Program-made: the position numbers and the translations under genes
Part shown: in pieces, positions 54,947 through 64,000 of the stretch
Position numbering within the stretch: position 1 is the stretch's first letter
How the letters are laid out: the number at the start of each line of letters is the position of its first letter
DNA from: Clostridiales bacterium
GTDB taxonomy: Bacteria; Bacillota; Clostridia; Oscillospirales; Oscillospiraceae
DNA: 64,000 nucleotides
Direction of reading: 5' to 3'
Assembly (NCBI GenBank): GCA_022782265.1
Contig: JALFOM010000148.1
Location: forward strand, 16,328-80,327
The notes under the pieces: model-generated
What the model was told of the DNA's origin: nothing
The model's database searches: none
The model's input: only the letters and a program-made list of their open reading frames with translations

Positions 54947-55961
54947 ACATATCCAGTGCCTGGATCAGATCCTTTGCCGACAGGGCCAGCTCCCTGGCAA
55001 ACTCCGCGTCCGGGGAGCTGACGGCCACACGGACGGCGGAACGGACGGCGGAGGGGGAGATATGCAGCTCATAGCCCTTGCCGTGGAGCCGGATGCCGTC
55101 GGCGTAATCCGCCCCCATGTCCATCATCAGCTCCGCCAGCGTACCCATCAGCCCGGCCCGGTCCTTGCAGGGGCAGTCCAGCCCCTCCTCTCCGGTTTCC
55201 GGCACTTCCTCCGGCGCGGCGGGGAGAAAGTCCTGAGGGATGTCCAGCTTCAGCCTGCCCTTCAGCGCGTCCACGCAGCACTGGTAATAGGACAGGGGCG
55301 TGCCCACATCGCACCAGTAGCCCTCCATGGCAAGGCCGGTGAGCCGCTGGCCCCGGCGGAGCAGCTCCGGGAACAGGTCCCTGGCAAAGTCATAGGGCTG
55401 TCCCTCCGGCACAAGGGCCATGGCGCCCGGGGAGAGAACATAGATTCCGGTATTCACCAGGTCCGTCACCACCCGGGGCCAGTCCGGCTTTTCAATAAAG
55501 GCCCGGACCCGGCCCTCACTGTCCGTTACGGTCAGACCGTAGCGCAGGGGCTCCGGGTGCCTGTACAGGGCCATGGTGACGGCGCTGCGGCCCTCTTGGT
55601 GGGCGCGGATCAGGGAAGAGAGGTCAAAATCGCAGGCGGCGTCGCCGCTGATGACCAGCACGTCCTCATCTCCGTAAAAACCGGCGCAGTTTTTCACGCC
55701 CCCCGCCGTGCCCAGGGCCTTTTCCTCCACCCGGTACTGCAAATTCACGCCCAGACGGCTCCCATCTCCAAAATAGGAGGAGATGTCCTCGTGCCGGTAT
55801 TTCACCGCGGCGCAGATCTCCGTAATGCCGTGCTTTTTCAAAAGCAGCAGGATATGCTCCATCATGGGCCGGCCCAGCAGGGGCACCATGGGCTTGGGCA
55901 AATCCCCGGTCACACTTTTCAGCCGCTTTCCCTCTCCGCCGGCCATGATCACAGCTTTCAT
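54945..55961 (-). CDS. Sugar-phosphate nucleotidyltransferase with a phosphomannomutase-like C-terminal tail
   Basis: 338 residues from ATG 55961 (GGAGAG upstream). N-terminal NTP transferase domain (1-235): MKAVIMAGGEGKRLKS, PKPMVPLLGRPM, KALGTAGGVKN, VISGDAACDFD and FIEKP, the pattern of mannose-1-phosphate guanylyltransferase/glucose-1-phosphate nucleotidyltransferases. After a linker (~235-270) the last 70 residues (LAELMMDMGADYADGIRLHG, YELHISPSAVRSAVRVAV, EFARELALSAKDLI) resemble domain IV of phosphomannomutase. In the better-known clostridial fusions the nucleotidyltransferase is followed by a complete PMM; here the middle seems deleted. It probably activates a sugar for envelope glycans. 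Confidence 0.82.
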   Translation of the reverse strand: MKAVIMAGGEGKRLKSVTGDLPKPMVPLLGRPMMEHILLLLKKHGITEICAAVKYRHEDISSYFGDGSRLGVNLQYRVEEKALGTAGGVKNCAGFYGDEDVLVISGDAACDFDLSSLIRAHQEGRSAVTMALYRHPEPLRYGLTVTDSEGRVRAFIEKPDWPRVVTDLVNTGIYVLSPGAMALVPEGQPYDFARDLFPELLRRGQRLTGLAMEGYWCDVGTPLSYYQCCVDALKGRLKLDIPQDFLPAAPEEVPETGEEGLDCPCKDRAGLMGTLAELMMDMGADYADGIRLHGKGYELHISPSAVRSAVRVAVSSPDAEFARELALSAKDLIQALDM

Positions 55962-56033
55962 CAGCACTCTCCGTTCATCAGATCATTGTTGCTTTCTGCT
56001 GCTTATTATCCGCCGGAGAGCGCAAATTATTTG

Positions 56034-56062
56034 TTGTAAAGGGGAAACAGATTTGCTATAAT
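56034..56062 (+). promoter_or_regulatory. Promoter of the gdpP operon
   Basis: -35 TTGTAA (56034-56039), 17-bp spacer, -10 TATAAT (56057-56062), about 50 nt before the start codon. Confidence 0.78.
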
Positions 56063-56114
56063 GTACTATCTGGTACTATGACGAATACGGGAACGGATTT
56101 GGAGGCGCAGACCG

Positions 56115-58106
56115 GTGAACAAAAATTTGCAGAGACTGGCCGAACCGGGCGTGGGAATGTATGTGTTCTTCCTGGTGGCTTTCGCGGCGGTGAACCTGTT
56201 TTTCAAACTGTATATTGTTGCCGCGGTGGAAGTCGGCGTCATTTTGCTGCTGCTGGTCTACGCCCAGTTTGTCAGGCGTAAAAGGGCAAAGCAGCTGATG
56301 GCCTATATCGAGGCCGTGACCTACGACACGGAGAACGCCAAGAACAACACCCTGATGAATTTCCCCCTGCCCATCGCGGTGTTCCGGCTGGATGACTCCC
56401 GCATCGTCTGGGGCAACGAGATGTTTTTCGACATGTGCGGCAGCACAGGCACCCGGGTGGACGCCAGAATATCCGACATGGTGCCGGAGTTCAGCGGCAA
56501 ATGGCTGCTGGAGGGGAAAAATCAGTTCCCCTCTCTGCTGGAAGTCAGCGGCAGAAAATACCAGCTCCACGGCAACATCATCCGCTCCGCCAATAACGAC
56601 GAGAGCAGCGCCTTCATGGGCATAACCTACTGGGTGGATGTAACGGATTACGACAATATCCGCCTGGAATACGAGCGGTCCAGACCCGTGGCGGCGGTGA
56701 TCGTCATCGACAATCTGGACGAGCTGACCAAGAACCAGCCGGACCGGATCAAAAACGACATCCGGGACGCGGTGGAGGACAAGCTGAACCAGTGGTGCGA
56801 GGAAAACGGCGGCATCATCAAGCGCTACGATCGTGACCGCTATCTGGTCATCTTTGAGAGCCGCTGGCTGGAGGGCATGAAGGACGGCAAGTTCAAAATC
56901 ATTGAGGACGTGCACCAGGTGGAAAGCCCCAGCGGCATCAACGCCACCATCAGCATCGGCCTGGGCGTGGACGCCGCCAATCTGAGCGAGGCGCTGCAGT
57001 TTGCCAACATGGGCATTGAGCTGGCCCTGTCCCGGGGAGGCGACCAGGCGGTCATCAAAAACCGGCTCAGCTTTGAGTTTTTCGGCGGCCGCGGTACCGA
57101 AGTGGAAAAGCGCACCAAGGTCAAATCCCGCGTCATGGCCAACACCCTGGCCGAGCTGATCCGGGACTCCTCCAAGGTTCTGGTCATGGGCCACCGCTTC
57201 GCCGATCTGGACAGCGTGGGCAGCGCCGTAGGCGTCTGCTGTCTGGCCAGAAAGTGCGGCGTAAAGGCCCACATCGTCATCGACCTGGAGAAAAACGCCT
57301 CCCACCAGCTGATCGACCGGCTGCGCCGGGAGCCGGAGTACAGGGAAGCCTTCATCGACCGCGACGAGGCCATGCTCATGGCCGACGGGCGCACCCTGCT
57401 GGTTGTGGTGGACACCAACCGGCCGGAGCAGGTGGAGGACCCCAACCTGCTGGAAACCTGCAACCGGGTGGCGGTGATTGACCACCACCGGGTGGCGGCC
57501 ACCTATATCCACAACGCGGCCCTGGGCTTTATCGAGCCCTACGCCTCCTCCGTCTGCGAGCTGATGACGGAGATTTTGCAGGAGGTGGCGGAGCAGTCCG
57601 ATATCCTGCGCTGTGAGGCGGAGGCCATGCTCTCCGGCATTGTGCTGGACACCAAGAGCTTTACCATCCGCACCGGTGAGCGCACCTTTGACGCGGCGGC
57701 CTATCTGCGCCGGGCCGGAGCGGACACCACCGACGTGAAGCGGCTTTTGCAGACCGACATGACCGACACCGTGGCCCGCTACAAGATCATGCAGAGCGCG
57801 GAGCTGTACCGCAAGGTGGCCATCGCCGCCCCGAAAGCGCCCCAGGACCGGGTGGTGGCGGCCCAGGCGGCGGACGAGCTGCTGAACATCTCCGGTGTGG
57901 ACGCCTCCATCGTCATCGCACCGGACGGAAAGGGCGGGACCTTTGCCTCCGCCCGGTCCATCGGCGAGCTGAACGTGCAGATCATCATGGAAAAGCTGGG
58001 CGGCGGCGGAAACCGCAGCGCGGCGGCGGCCCAGTTCCCGGGTACCGATCTGAATACAGCCGTAAAGAAGGTTTACGCGGCCATAGACGAGTATCTGGAC
58101 AAATAA
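56115..58106 (+). CDS. gdpP: Cyclic-di-AMP phosphodiesterase GdpP (DHH family)
   Basis: 663 residues from GTG 56115 with GGAGG about 10 nt upstream. Order: two membrane helices (about 12-30 and 34-52), PAS-like domain (~80-170), degenerate GGDEF domain (~185-310), DHH domain with MGHRFADLDSVGSAVG (~355) and VAVIDHHRVAATY (~455), and DHHA1 domain with VGGGGNRSAAAAQ-like ending (GGGGNRSAAAAQF). It hydrolyses the essential second messenger c-di-AMP, controlling turgor, wall stress and potassium transport. The usual HKNPDMDAI of the DHH motif reads HRFADLDSV, which keeps the aspartates. First in the gdpP-rplI-dnaB cluster typical of Firmicutes. Confidence 0.95.
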   Translation: MNKNLQRLAEPGVGMYVFFLVAFAAVNLFFKLYIVAAVEVGVILLLLVYAQFVRRKRAKQLMAYIEAVTYDTENAKNNTLMNFPLPIAVFRLDDSRIVWGNEMFFDMCGSTGTRVDARISDMVPEFSGKWLLEGKNQFPSLLEVSGRKYQLHGNIIRSANNDESSAFMGITYWVDVTDYDNIRLEYERSRPVAAVIVIDNLDELTKNQPDRIKNDIRDAVEDKLNQWCEENGGIIKRYDRDRYLVIFESRWLEGMKDGKFKIIEDVHQVESPSGINATISIGLGVDAANLSEALQFANMGIELALSRGGDQAVIKNRLSFEFFGGRGTEVEKRTKVKSRVMANTLAELIRDSSKVLVMGHRFADLDSVGSAVGVCCLARKCGVKAHIVIDLEKNASHQLIDRLRREPEYREAFIDRDEAMLMADGRTLLVVVDTNRPEQVEDPNLLETCNRVAVIDHHRVAATYIHNAALGFIEPYASSVCELMTEILQEVAEQSDILRCEAEAMLSGIVLDTKSFTIRTGERTFDAAAYLRRAGADTTDVKRLLQTDMTDTVARYKIMQSAELYRKVAIAAPKAPQDRVVAAQAADELLNISGVDASIVIAPDGKGGTFASARSIGELNVQIIMEKLGGGGNRSAAAAQFPGTDLNTAVKKVYAAIDEYLDK

Positions 58107-58137
58107 GAATGGTATAAACGAAAGGAGTTTTGGATAA

Positions 58138-58584
58138 ATGAAAGTGATATTTAATGTTGACGTCAGGGGTCAGGGCAAAAAGGGCGAGATGAAAGAGGTC
58201 TCCGACGGCTACGCCCGCAACTACCTCCTGCCCAGAAAGCTGGCCACTGAGGCCACGGCCGACAATATAAACGCCCTCAAGCTGAAGGAGAAGGCCAAGG
58301 CCGCCCAGATGGCCAAGGAAAAGGCCCAGGCGGAGGAGAATGCCAGGAAGCTCTCCGGCGTGCAGGTCATTATCCGGGCCAAGGCCGGCAACGGCGGCAA
58401 GCTCTTCGGCGCCGTCACCTCCCAGGAGATCAGCAAGGCCCTGAAGGAGCAGTTTGATATCGACATCGAGAAGAACAAAATCGTCCAGGCCGACCCTATC
58501 AAGACCTTCGGTGCCTTCACCGTCAAGGCCAAGCTGGGCTATGAGGTCAGCGGAACCATCAATCTGCTGGTGGTGGAAGGATAA
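58138..58584 (+). CDS. rplI: 50S ribosomal protein L9
   Basis: 148 residues, standard length. N-terminal RNA-binding domain [20 protein letters not shown] with [13 protein letters not shown], a long helix (40-75), and the C-terminal domain with [16 protein letters not shown] and NLLVVEG. Binds 23S rRNA domain V near L1. RBS AAAGGAG; 31 nt after gdpP. Confidence 0.98.
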   Translation: MKVIFNVDVRGQGKKGEMKEVSDGYARNYLLPRKLATEATADNINALKLKEKAKAAQMAKEKAQAEENARKLSGVQVIIRAKAGNGGKLFGAVTSQEISKALKEQFDIDIEKNKIVQADPIKTFGAFTVKAKLGYEVSGTINLLVVEG

Positions 58585-58623
58585 TTTTACGCGCCCTGTG
58601 CGCGCAGAACAGAGGTGAGGCAA

Positions 58624-59970
58624 GTGGAGGAACTGCTGGGCAAAAAGACCCCCTATTCCGCCCCGGCGGAGCAGGCGGTGGTGGGCTCCATGCTCATAGA
58701 CCCCAGGTGTATTCCTGAGGTGCTGGAAAAGCTGAAAGCGGACGAGTTTTATATCAAGCTCAACCGTGACATATACGAGACCATGTACACCATGTTCGCC
58801 TACGGACAGACCATCGACCCGGTAACGGTGCTGGATCAGATGAAGGTCCGGGGCGTGTATGACGAGAACAGCGAGGGCTATGTGGCGGAGGTCATGCGCA
58901 TCACCCCCACGGCCGCCAACGTGCTGGAATACGCCGCCATTGTCCGGGACCGGGCGCTGCTGCGCCGGCTGGGAGAAGCGGCGGACGAGATTAACAGCAT
59001 GGTCTATGAGGGCTCCGGCGAGGCGGAAGCCATGCTGGAGGCCGCCGAGCGGAAAATCTACGCCCTGCGCCAGGGCAGGAACGTGGGCGGACTGATGCCC
59101 ATTTCCTCCGTGGTGCAGAATGTGTTTGACCAGCTGTCTGAGGCCGCAAACTCCGGCAGCAAGATCCCGGGCATTTCCACCGGCCTGCCCGATCTGGACA
59201 GGACCATTCTGGGCCTGAACAAGTCGGAGCTGATTCTGGTGGCCGCGCGCCCCGGCATGGGCAAGACCAGTATCGCCCTGAACATGGCTCTCTACGCGGC
59301 GCTGAATCTGAAAAAGACGGTGGCGGTCTTCTCTCTGGAGATGTCCAGAGAGCAGCTGGTCACCCGCCTTCTGTCCAGAGCGGCGCTGGTCCCCTCCCAG
59401 AACCTGCTCACCGGCCAGCTGTCCGAGCAGCAGTGGCGGGATATCGCAGAGGCGGCCCAGTCCCTCAGCATGACGGACATCCGGATAGACGACAACCCCA
59501 CCCTGACGGTGTCGGACATGAACGCCCAGTGCCGCCGGGTGCCGAACCTGGATCTGGTGGTCATCGACTATTTGCAGCTGATGCAGTCCGCCGGCAGCGG
59601 CCACAGCTGGTCCGACGAGAGCCGCACCCAGGCGGTCAGCGACATCAGCCGTATGCTGAAGATCATGGCCAAGGAGCTGAATGTGCCGGTTATCTGCCTG
59701 TCCCAGCTCTCCCGCGCCAACGAGTCCCGGCAGGATAAGCGGCCCCAGCTTTCCGACCTGCGCGAGTCCGGCGCCATCGAACAGGACGCGGACGTGGTCA
59801 TAGGACTGTACCGGGACGGGTATTATAATAAGGAAAGCGAAAACCCCAATCTGGCGGAAGCCATCATATTGAAAAACCGCAAGGGCCAGACCGGTACCGT
59901 GGAGCTGAGCTGGCTGCCGGAGTATACCTCCTTTGGCTCCTGCGAAAAACGGCGAGAAGATGACTATTGA
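58624..59970 (+). CDS. dnaB: Replicative DNA helicase DnaB
   Basis: 448 residues from GTG 58624, preferred over GTG 58615 because GAGGTGAGG (58612-58620) then acts as RBS. N-terminal primase-interaction domain (~10-110: PPYSAPAEQAVVG-like start, LDQMKVRGVYDE) and RecA-like C-terminal domain with Walker A ARPGMGKTS (~203), DnaB motif SLEMSREQLVTRLLS, Walker B DLVVIDYLQLM and QLSDLRESGAIEQDADVV. Unwinds the fork as a hexameric ring. The 3' end overlaps tilS by 11 nt. Confidence 0.97.
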   Translation: MEELLGKKTPYSAPAEQAVVGSMLIDPRCIPEVLEKLKADEFYIKLNRDIYETMYTMFAYGQTIDPVTVLDQMKVRGVYDENSEGYVAEVMRITPTAANVLEYAAIVRDRALLRRLGEAADEINSMVYEGSGEAEAMLEAAERKIYALRQGRNVGGLMPISSVVQNVFDQLSEAANSGSKIPGISTGLPDLDRTILGLNKSELILVAARPGMGKTSIALNMALYAALNLKKTVAVFSLEMSREQLVTRLLSRAALVPSQNLLTGQLSEQQWRDIAEAAQSLSMTDIRIDDNPTLTVSDMNAQCRRVPNLDLVVIDYLQLMQSAGSGHSWSDESRTQAVSDISRMLKIMAKELNVPVICLSQLSRANESRQDKRPQLSDLRESGAIEQDADVVIGLYRDGYYNKESENPNLAEAIILKNRKGQTGTVELSWLPEYTSFGSCEKRREDDY

Positions 59971-61282
59971 TATCGGCAAAGAAAGGGAGCTGCTGCCCCG
60001 GGGCACAAGGCTTTTGTGCGCTGTGTCCGGCGGGGCCGACTCCATGTGTCTGCTGCACCTGATGAAAAGCAGGGCGGCGGAGCTGGAAATCCAGGTGTTT
60101 GCCGCCCACTACGAGCACGGGCTCCGGGGGGAGGAATCCCTGCGGGACTGCGCCTTCGTGGAAAACTGGTGCCGGGAAAAGGGCGTTCTGTGCGTAAGCG
60201 CCCACGGCGATGTGCGCGCCTTTGCCAAGGAAAAGGGCATGGGCCTGGAGGAAGCGGCCAGGGAGTTGCGCTATGCCTTTCTGCAAAAGACGGCGGCGGA
60301 GCTGGGCTGCACCCGCATTGCCACGGCCCACAACGCGGACGACAACGCCGAGACCCTGCTCTTCAACCTCTGCCGGGGCAGCGGCGCCGCCGGGCTCCGC
60401 GGCATCCCTCCGGTAAGGGGGAATATCATCCGGCCCCTTCTGCGCTGCACCCGGGCGGAGATCGAGGAATATCTCCGGGAAAACCATGTCCCCCATGTGG
60501 AGGACAGCAGCAACGCCGGGGAGGAATACAGCCGGAACCGGATCCGCCACCGGGTGACGCCGGTCCTGCGGGAGATCAATCCCGCTTTTTCCTCGGCCGC
60601 TCTGCGGACGGCGGAGCTGATGCGCCGGGACGAGGACTGTCTCAGCGCCATGGCGGAGGCATTTATCCGGGAAAATTTTGACGGCGAGAGCCTGCCCCTG
60701 GCAAAGCTGCGGGCGCTGCACCCGGCGGTGGCGGGCCGTGTATTCCGGCGGCTCTGCCCCGAAACGCTGAGTCTGGAGCAGGTGGACGGCCTGCTGGAAA
60801 AGACGGCGGGCAGCGAGCTTGCCTTTGCCGATCTGCCCGGGATCCGGCTGCGCTTTGAGCAGGGGCGGCTGTATTTTGGCCAGGGGGAGAAGACCCGGCT
60901 TCCGGAGAGAGTGATCGTTCCGGGTACCGTCACCCATATCCCCGAAGCGGGGCTGAAAATCCGGGCCGGTATTGAAATTTTTTCCGAAGAAATTCACAGC
61001 AAGTTCAAAACTTATCTCTTCAAATGTGAGAGTATATGTGGTAATATTACTTGCGCTTCCCGCAGACCGGGGGATAAAATCAGCCCCGCGGGAAGAAACT
61101 GTACCAAAAGCCTGAAAAACCTGTTTCTTGAAGCAGGCATGACCCAGAGAGAAAGAGACCTGACGCCGGTCATCCGGGATGAAAAAGGCGTCATCGCGGT
61201 CTGCGGCCTGGCCGTTGACCGGCGCTGTGAAGCCAAACCGGGGGACAAGGTGCTCCGGCTGGACATAGAAAGAGAAAATTAA
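59960..61282 (+). CDS. tilS: tRNA(Ile)-lysidine synthase
   Basis: 440 residues from ATG 59960 inside the end of dnaB. PP-loop ATP pyrophosphatase motif CAVSGGADSMCLLHLM (~21), the TilS signature AAHYEHGLRGEES, HNADDNAETLLFNLCRG (~108), TRAEIEEYL and the C-terminal substrate-binding region with CASRRPGDKISPAGRN and KSLKNLFLEAGM. The enzyme makes lysidine at C34 of tRNA-Ile(CAU), switching it to AUA decoding, and is essential. The order tilS-hpt-ftsH is conserved in Firmicutes. Confidence 0.95.
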   Translation: MTIDIGKERELLPRGTRLLCAVSGGADSMCLLHLMKSRAAELEIQVFAAHYEHGLRGEESLRDCAFVENWCREKGVLCVSAHGDVRAFAKEKGMGLEEAARELRYAFLQKTAAELGCTRIATAHNADDNAETLLFNLCRGSGAAGLRGIPPVRGNIIRPLLRCTRAEIEEYLRENHVPHVEDSSNAGEEYSRNRIRHRVTPVLREINPAFSSAALRTAELMRRDEDCLSAMAEAFIRENFDGESLPLAKLRALHPAVAGRVFRRLCPETLSLEQVDGLLEKTAGSELAFADLPGIRLRFEQGRLYFGQGEKTRLPERVIVPGTVTHIPEAGLKIRAGIEIFSEEIHSKFKTYLFKCESICGNITCASRRPGDKISPAGRNCTKSLKNLFLEAGMTQRERDLTPVIRDEKGVIAVCGLAVDRRCEAKPGDKVLRLDIEREN

Positions 61283-61293
61283 GGAGATAAACC

Positions 61294-61833
61294 ATGGGCG
61301 TGGAAAAAGATATTGAGCGCGTGCTCATCTCCGCGGAGGAGCTGGAAGCGCATGTGGCGGAGATCGGCGCGCAGATATCCAGAGATTTTGAAGGCAAGGA
61401 CCCCATTTTCATCGGCGTTTTGAAGGGCTGCTTCATCTTCATGGCGGATTTGATGCGGCATGTGACCATCAGGTGCTCCATGGACTTTATGGCCGTCTCC
61501 TCCTACAGCGGCACCACCTCCACCGGCGCTGTGAAGATCAACAAGGACCTGAGCGAGGACATTGAAGGCCGGCACATTATTATCGTGGAGGATATTCTGG
61601 ACTCTGGCGTCACCCTCAACTACCTGAAAAATTTCCTGATGGTGAGAAAGCCCGCGTCTATCAGCATTGCCACCCTCATGGATAAACCCGCCCGCCGCAA
61701 GGCGGACGTTTACGCGGATTACTCCTGTTTCGAAATCCCCGACGCCTTTGTGGTGGGCTACGGGCTGGACTATAACGAGAGATACCGCAACCTGCCCTAT
61801 ATCGGCGTATTGAAGAGCGAAATATATTCATGA
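61294..61833 (+). CDS. hpt: Hypoxanthine phosphoribosyltransferase
   Basis: 179 residues, standard length. PRPP-binding motif HIIIVEDILDSGVTLNYL (~95), flexible-loop region FMAVSSYSGTTSTGAVK (~64), and the C-terminal VVGYGLDYNERYRNLPYIG. Salvages hypoxanthine and guanine to IMP and GMP. RBS TAAGGAGAT, 11 nt after tilS. Confidence 0.96.
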   Translation: MGVEKDIERVLISAEELEAHVAEIGAQISRDFEGKDPIFIGVLKGCFIFMADLMRHVTIRCSMDFMAVSSYSGTTSTGAVKINKDLSEDIEGRHIIIVEDILDSGVTLNYLKNFLMVRKPASISIATLMDKPARRKADVYADYSCFEIPDAFVVGYGLDYNERYRNLPYIGVLKSEIYS

Positions 61834-61866
61834 GCATAAGGCCCGTGAAAAGGATGTGACTATTTT

Positions 61867-63888
61867 TTGAAACCCAACCGCAACAGAACCCGCGACCTCG
61901 GCTTTTACGTTCTGCTCATCGTGCTTCTGATCGCAACGATCTTCACCATGACCAGGGGCGACAAGGAAGAGCCTATGGTGTATTCCGACCTTGTGGACCT
62001 GTTCAAGGAGGAGAAGGTCAAGTCCTTCGTCACTGAGGGGACGGACATTATCCTGGAACTGAGAACGGGAGAGACCGACCCTGCCACCGGGGAAGAGCTG
62101 ACCGAGGAAAAGACCTACAGCATGTACAGCTTTTCCGTCTTCTATGAGGACTTCCATGAGCTGATCCAACAGCAGTATGAGGACGGCGTCATCGAGGATT
62201 ATGATTATACCGAGGGCTTCACTGTCCCCTGGTGGGCAGGCTTTTTGCCCTATCTGCTGCTCATCGGCGCGGCCATGTGGCTGTGGTATATGATGATGAA
62301 GCAGAGCGGCGGCGCAGGCGGCGGTGTGGCCAAGTTCAGCAAGGCCCGCACCCGTCTGGGCAGCGAGGAGAAGAACAAAAAGACCTTCAACGACGTTGCC
62401 GGCTGCGAGGAAGAAAAGGAAGAGCTGGCGGAGATCGTGGACTTTCTGAAGGACCCGAAAGCCTATACCGCCATGGGCGCCCGCATCCCCAAGGGCGTGC
62501 TGCTGGTTGGCCCTCCGGGCACCGGCAAGACCCTGCTGGCAAAGGCTGTGGCAGGCGAGGCAAACGTTCAGTTTCTGTCCATCTCCGGCTCCGACTTTGT
62601 GGAGCTGTATGTGGGCGTGGGCGCAGGCCGTGTCCGCGACCTGTTTGACCAGGCCAAAAAGGTGGCTCCCGCCATCATCTTCATCGACGAGATCGACGCT
62701 GTGGGCCGCCAGAGAGGCAGCGGCCTGGGCGGCGGACATGACGAGCGCGAGCAGACCCTGAACCAGCTGCTTGTGGAGATGGACGGCTTCGGCAGCAACG
62801 AGGGCGTCATCGTCATGGCGGCCACCAACCGTGCCGACATTCTGGATAACGCCCTGCTCCGTCCTGGCCGTTTTGACCGGCAGGTGTATGTGGGCCTGCC
62901 CGACATCCGGGGCCGCGAGGCCATTTTGAAGATCCACTCCCGCGACAAGCATCTGGCGGAGGACGTGGACCTGAACAGCATCGCCAAGGGCACCCCCGGC
63001 TTTGCCGGCGCTGACCTGGAAAACCTGATGAACGAGGCGGCTCTGCTGGCCGTGCGCCGCAAGCACCGCTTCATCACCATGGAGGACATCGACGAGGCCA
63101 TCCTGAAGGTCCAGATGGGCCCGGAGAAGAAGAGCCGCAAGATGAGCGAGAAGGCCCGCCGTCTCACCGCCTATCACGAGGCGGGACACGCGGTCTGCGG
63201 CAGGTTCCTGGAGCATGTGGACCCGGTGCACTATATCACCATCATCCCCCGGGGCGCGGCAGGCGGCTTCACCCTGTTCAGACCGCAGGAGGATCTGGAA
63301 AACTTCAAGTCCAAGTCGGAGATGTTTGAAAGCATCGTCATGGCTCTGGGCGGCAGAATGGCCGAAAAGCTGTTTCTGGACGATATCTCCACCGGCGCCT
63401 CCGGGGATATCCAGCAGGCCAGCTCCATTGCCCGGGACATGGTCATGCGCTACGGCATGAGCGACCGCCTTGGCCCCATCCTCTACGACAGCTCCGACCA
63501 CAGCATCTTCATCGGCCGGGACTTCGGCACCACCAAGAGCTATTCCGAGGAGACCGCCGGCGTCATCGACGAGGAAGTGAAGAACATTTTCGACAGCGCC
63601 TCCGCCCTGTGCGAGAAGATCCTCACCGAGCACCGCGAGCAGCTCATCGCCATCGCGGAATATCTGCTCCAGCATGAGACCATGGAGGCGGAGGAGTTCA
63701 ACTACTTCTTCGAGCACGGCGAGTTCATGCCCATCTCCCCCAAGGCCGCCCGTCAGGCTGCCAACGACAGCACCATCGAGCGCCCGGCCCGGAAGATCTC
63801 CATGACCGACGGCTACGCCGAGGAGAACAAGACCCTGCCCGAGGCAGAGCAGGAGAAAAAAGGCGACGAGCCGGGAAATAAAGCGTAA
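61867..63888 (+). CDS. ftsH: ATP-dependent zinc metalloprotease FtsH
   Basis: 673 residues from TTG 61867 with AAAAGGA 12 nt upstream. Membrane helix 1 (about 10-27), extracytoplasmic domain (28-115), helix 2 (about 118-138), AAA+ domain with Walker [19 protein letters not shown] (~215), Walker [12 protein letters not shown] and the second region of homology [20 protein letters not shown], then the zinc protease domain with HEAGHAVCG (~435) and [13 protein letters not shown]. It degrades unassembled membrane proteins and short-lived regulators. The acidic, lysine-rich C-terminal tail ([13 protein letters not shown]) is typical. Confidence 0.97.
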   Translation: MKPNRNRTRDLGFYVLLIVLLIATIFTMTRGDKEEPMVYSDLVDLFKEEKVKSFVTEGTDIILELRTGETDPATGEELTEEKTYSMYSFSVFYEDFHELIQQQYEDGVIEDYDYTEGFTVPWWAGFLPYLLLIGAAMWLWYMMMKQSGGAGGGVAKFSKARTRLGSEEKNKKTFNDVAGCEEEKEELAEIVDFLKDPKAYTAMGARIPKGVLLVGPPGTGKTLLAKAVAGEANVQFLSISGSDFVELYVGVGAGRVRDLFDQAKKVAPAIIFIDEIDAVGRQRGSGLGGGHDEREQTLNQLLVEMDGFGSNEGVIVMAATNRADILDNALLRPGRFDRQVYVGLPDIRGREAILKIHSRDKHLAEDVDLNSIAKGTPGFAGADLENLMNEAALLAVRRKHRFITMEDIDEAILKVQMGPEKKSRKMSEKARRLTAYHEAGHAVCGRFLEHVDPVHYITIIPRGAAGGFTLFRPQEDLENFKSKSEMFESIVMALGGRMAEKLFLDDISTGASGDIQQASSIARDMVMRYGMSDRLGPILYDSSDHSIFIGRDFGTTKSYSEETAGVIDEEVKNIFDSASALCEKILTEHREQLIAIAEYLLQHETMEAEEFNYFFEHGEFMPISPKAARQAANDSTIERPARKISMTDGYAEENKTLPEAEQEKKGDEPGNKA

Positions 63889-63901
63889 AGAGAAAACCAC
63901 A

Positions 63902-63930
63902 GGGCGTCTGCAAGGCAGGCGCCCTGTCTG
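63902..63930 (+). terminator. Terminator-like hairpin after ftsH
   Basis: CAGGGCGTCTGC pairs with GCAGGCGCCCTG (11 of 12) around AAG, followed only by TCTG; likely transcript end with a weak T-run. Nothing further is recognisable up to the window end. Confidence 0.65.
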
Positions 63931-64000
63931 ACGCAATTCTGTCTCGCTAAAATTCCAAAGCGTTTTATCGAAGAACAGTATAAACTGTCAAGAGCCTCAG

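Overview
The window looks like a chromosomal segment of a spore-forming, GC-rich anaerobic Firmicute, most likely of the Oscillospiraceae / clostridial cluster IV type. The support is Spo0A, SpoVAC, SpoIIR and a SleB/CwlJ-like hydrolase; Gram-positive housekeeping genes (rny, gdpP-rplI-dnaB, tilS-hpt-ftsH); several ECF-type vitamin transporters; and AGGAGG-type ribosome binding sites with frequent GTG/TTG starts. The organism is inferred from gene content only.

Layout. 1-709 is the end of clpC. 935-7520 is a catabolic cluster on the minus strand (TRAP transporter, PfkB kinase, divergent class II aldolase, HxlB-like isomerase) with a divergent LysR gene. 7663-9456 is rny with a structured leader. 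9472-9679 holds two quasi-palindromic repeats. 9821-11439 is an ECF sigma factor with its probable membrane anti-sigma factor. 11484-12634 is a cobalamin riboswitch driving a DUF4430 protein and an ECF S component. 12883-16999 is an unusual three-gene envelope operon (serine hydrolase with a GGADGPTS motif, phosphodiester glycosidase, Lgt-like membrane protein). 17160-22897 carries pgsA, two small HTH regulators, a zinc-ribbon miniprotein, a cell wall hydrolase, glycerol-1-phosphate dehydrogenase, spo0A and a barnase-like lipoprotein. 23016-30024 holds two ABC export systems, the second with a YtrA-type GntR regulator. 30106-34287 is a SAM hydrolase plus a complete ECF transporter (S-AA-T). 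34773-35657 is a DegV lipid-binding protein.

35892-41885 is a minus-strand operon of alpha-galactosidase, GH2 glycosidase, M28 peptidase, CatA-like acetyltransferase and an unknown protein. 42069-43070 has an HTH/zinc-ribbon regulator and an AAC(6')-like acetyltransferase. A tRNA-Ser gene (43469-43560) and a five-tRNA operon (Lys, Gln, His, Arg, Gly; 47442-47926) flank spoVAC and a LysR-regulated sodium-dependent transporter. After an Ig-repeat surface protein come a GH13 glucosidase, ispE, spoIIR, an FAH-family enzyme, an MBL hydrolase and a sugar nucleotidyltransferase. The end (56034-63888) is a conserved run of gdpP, rplI, dnaB, tilS, hpt and ftsH.

The most interesting points are: the envelope operon at 12883-16999; the self-regulated HTH promoter with three operators exactly 23 bp apart; the near-identical 67-68 bp promoter modules in front of two acetyltransferase transcription units; the tRNA genes whose 3' ends are embedded in extended terminator palindromes; the barnase-like lipoprotein without a visible inhibitor gene; the SAM hydrolase-ECF unit; and the TRAP-kinase-isomerase-aldolase cluster. 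No CRISPR array, insertion sequence, prophage or rRNA gene was seen.
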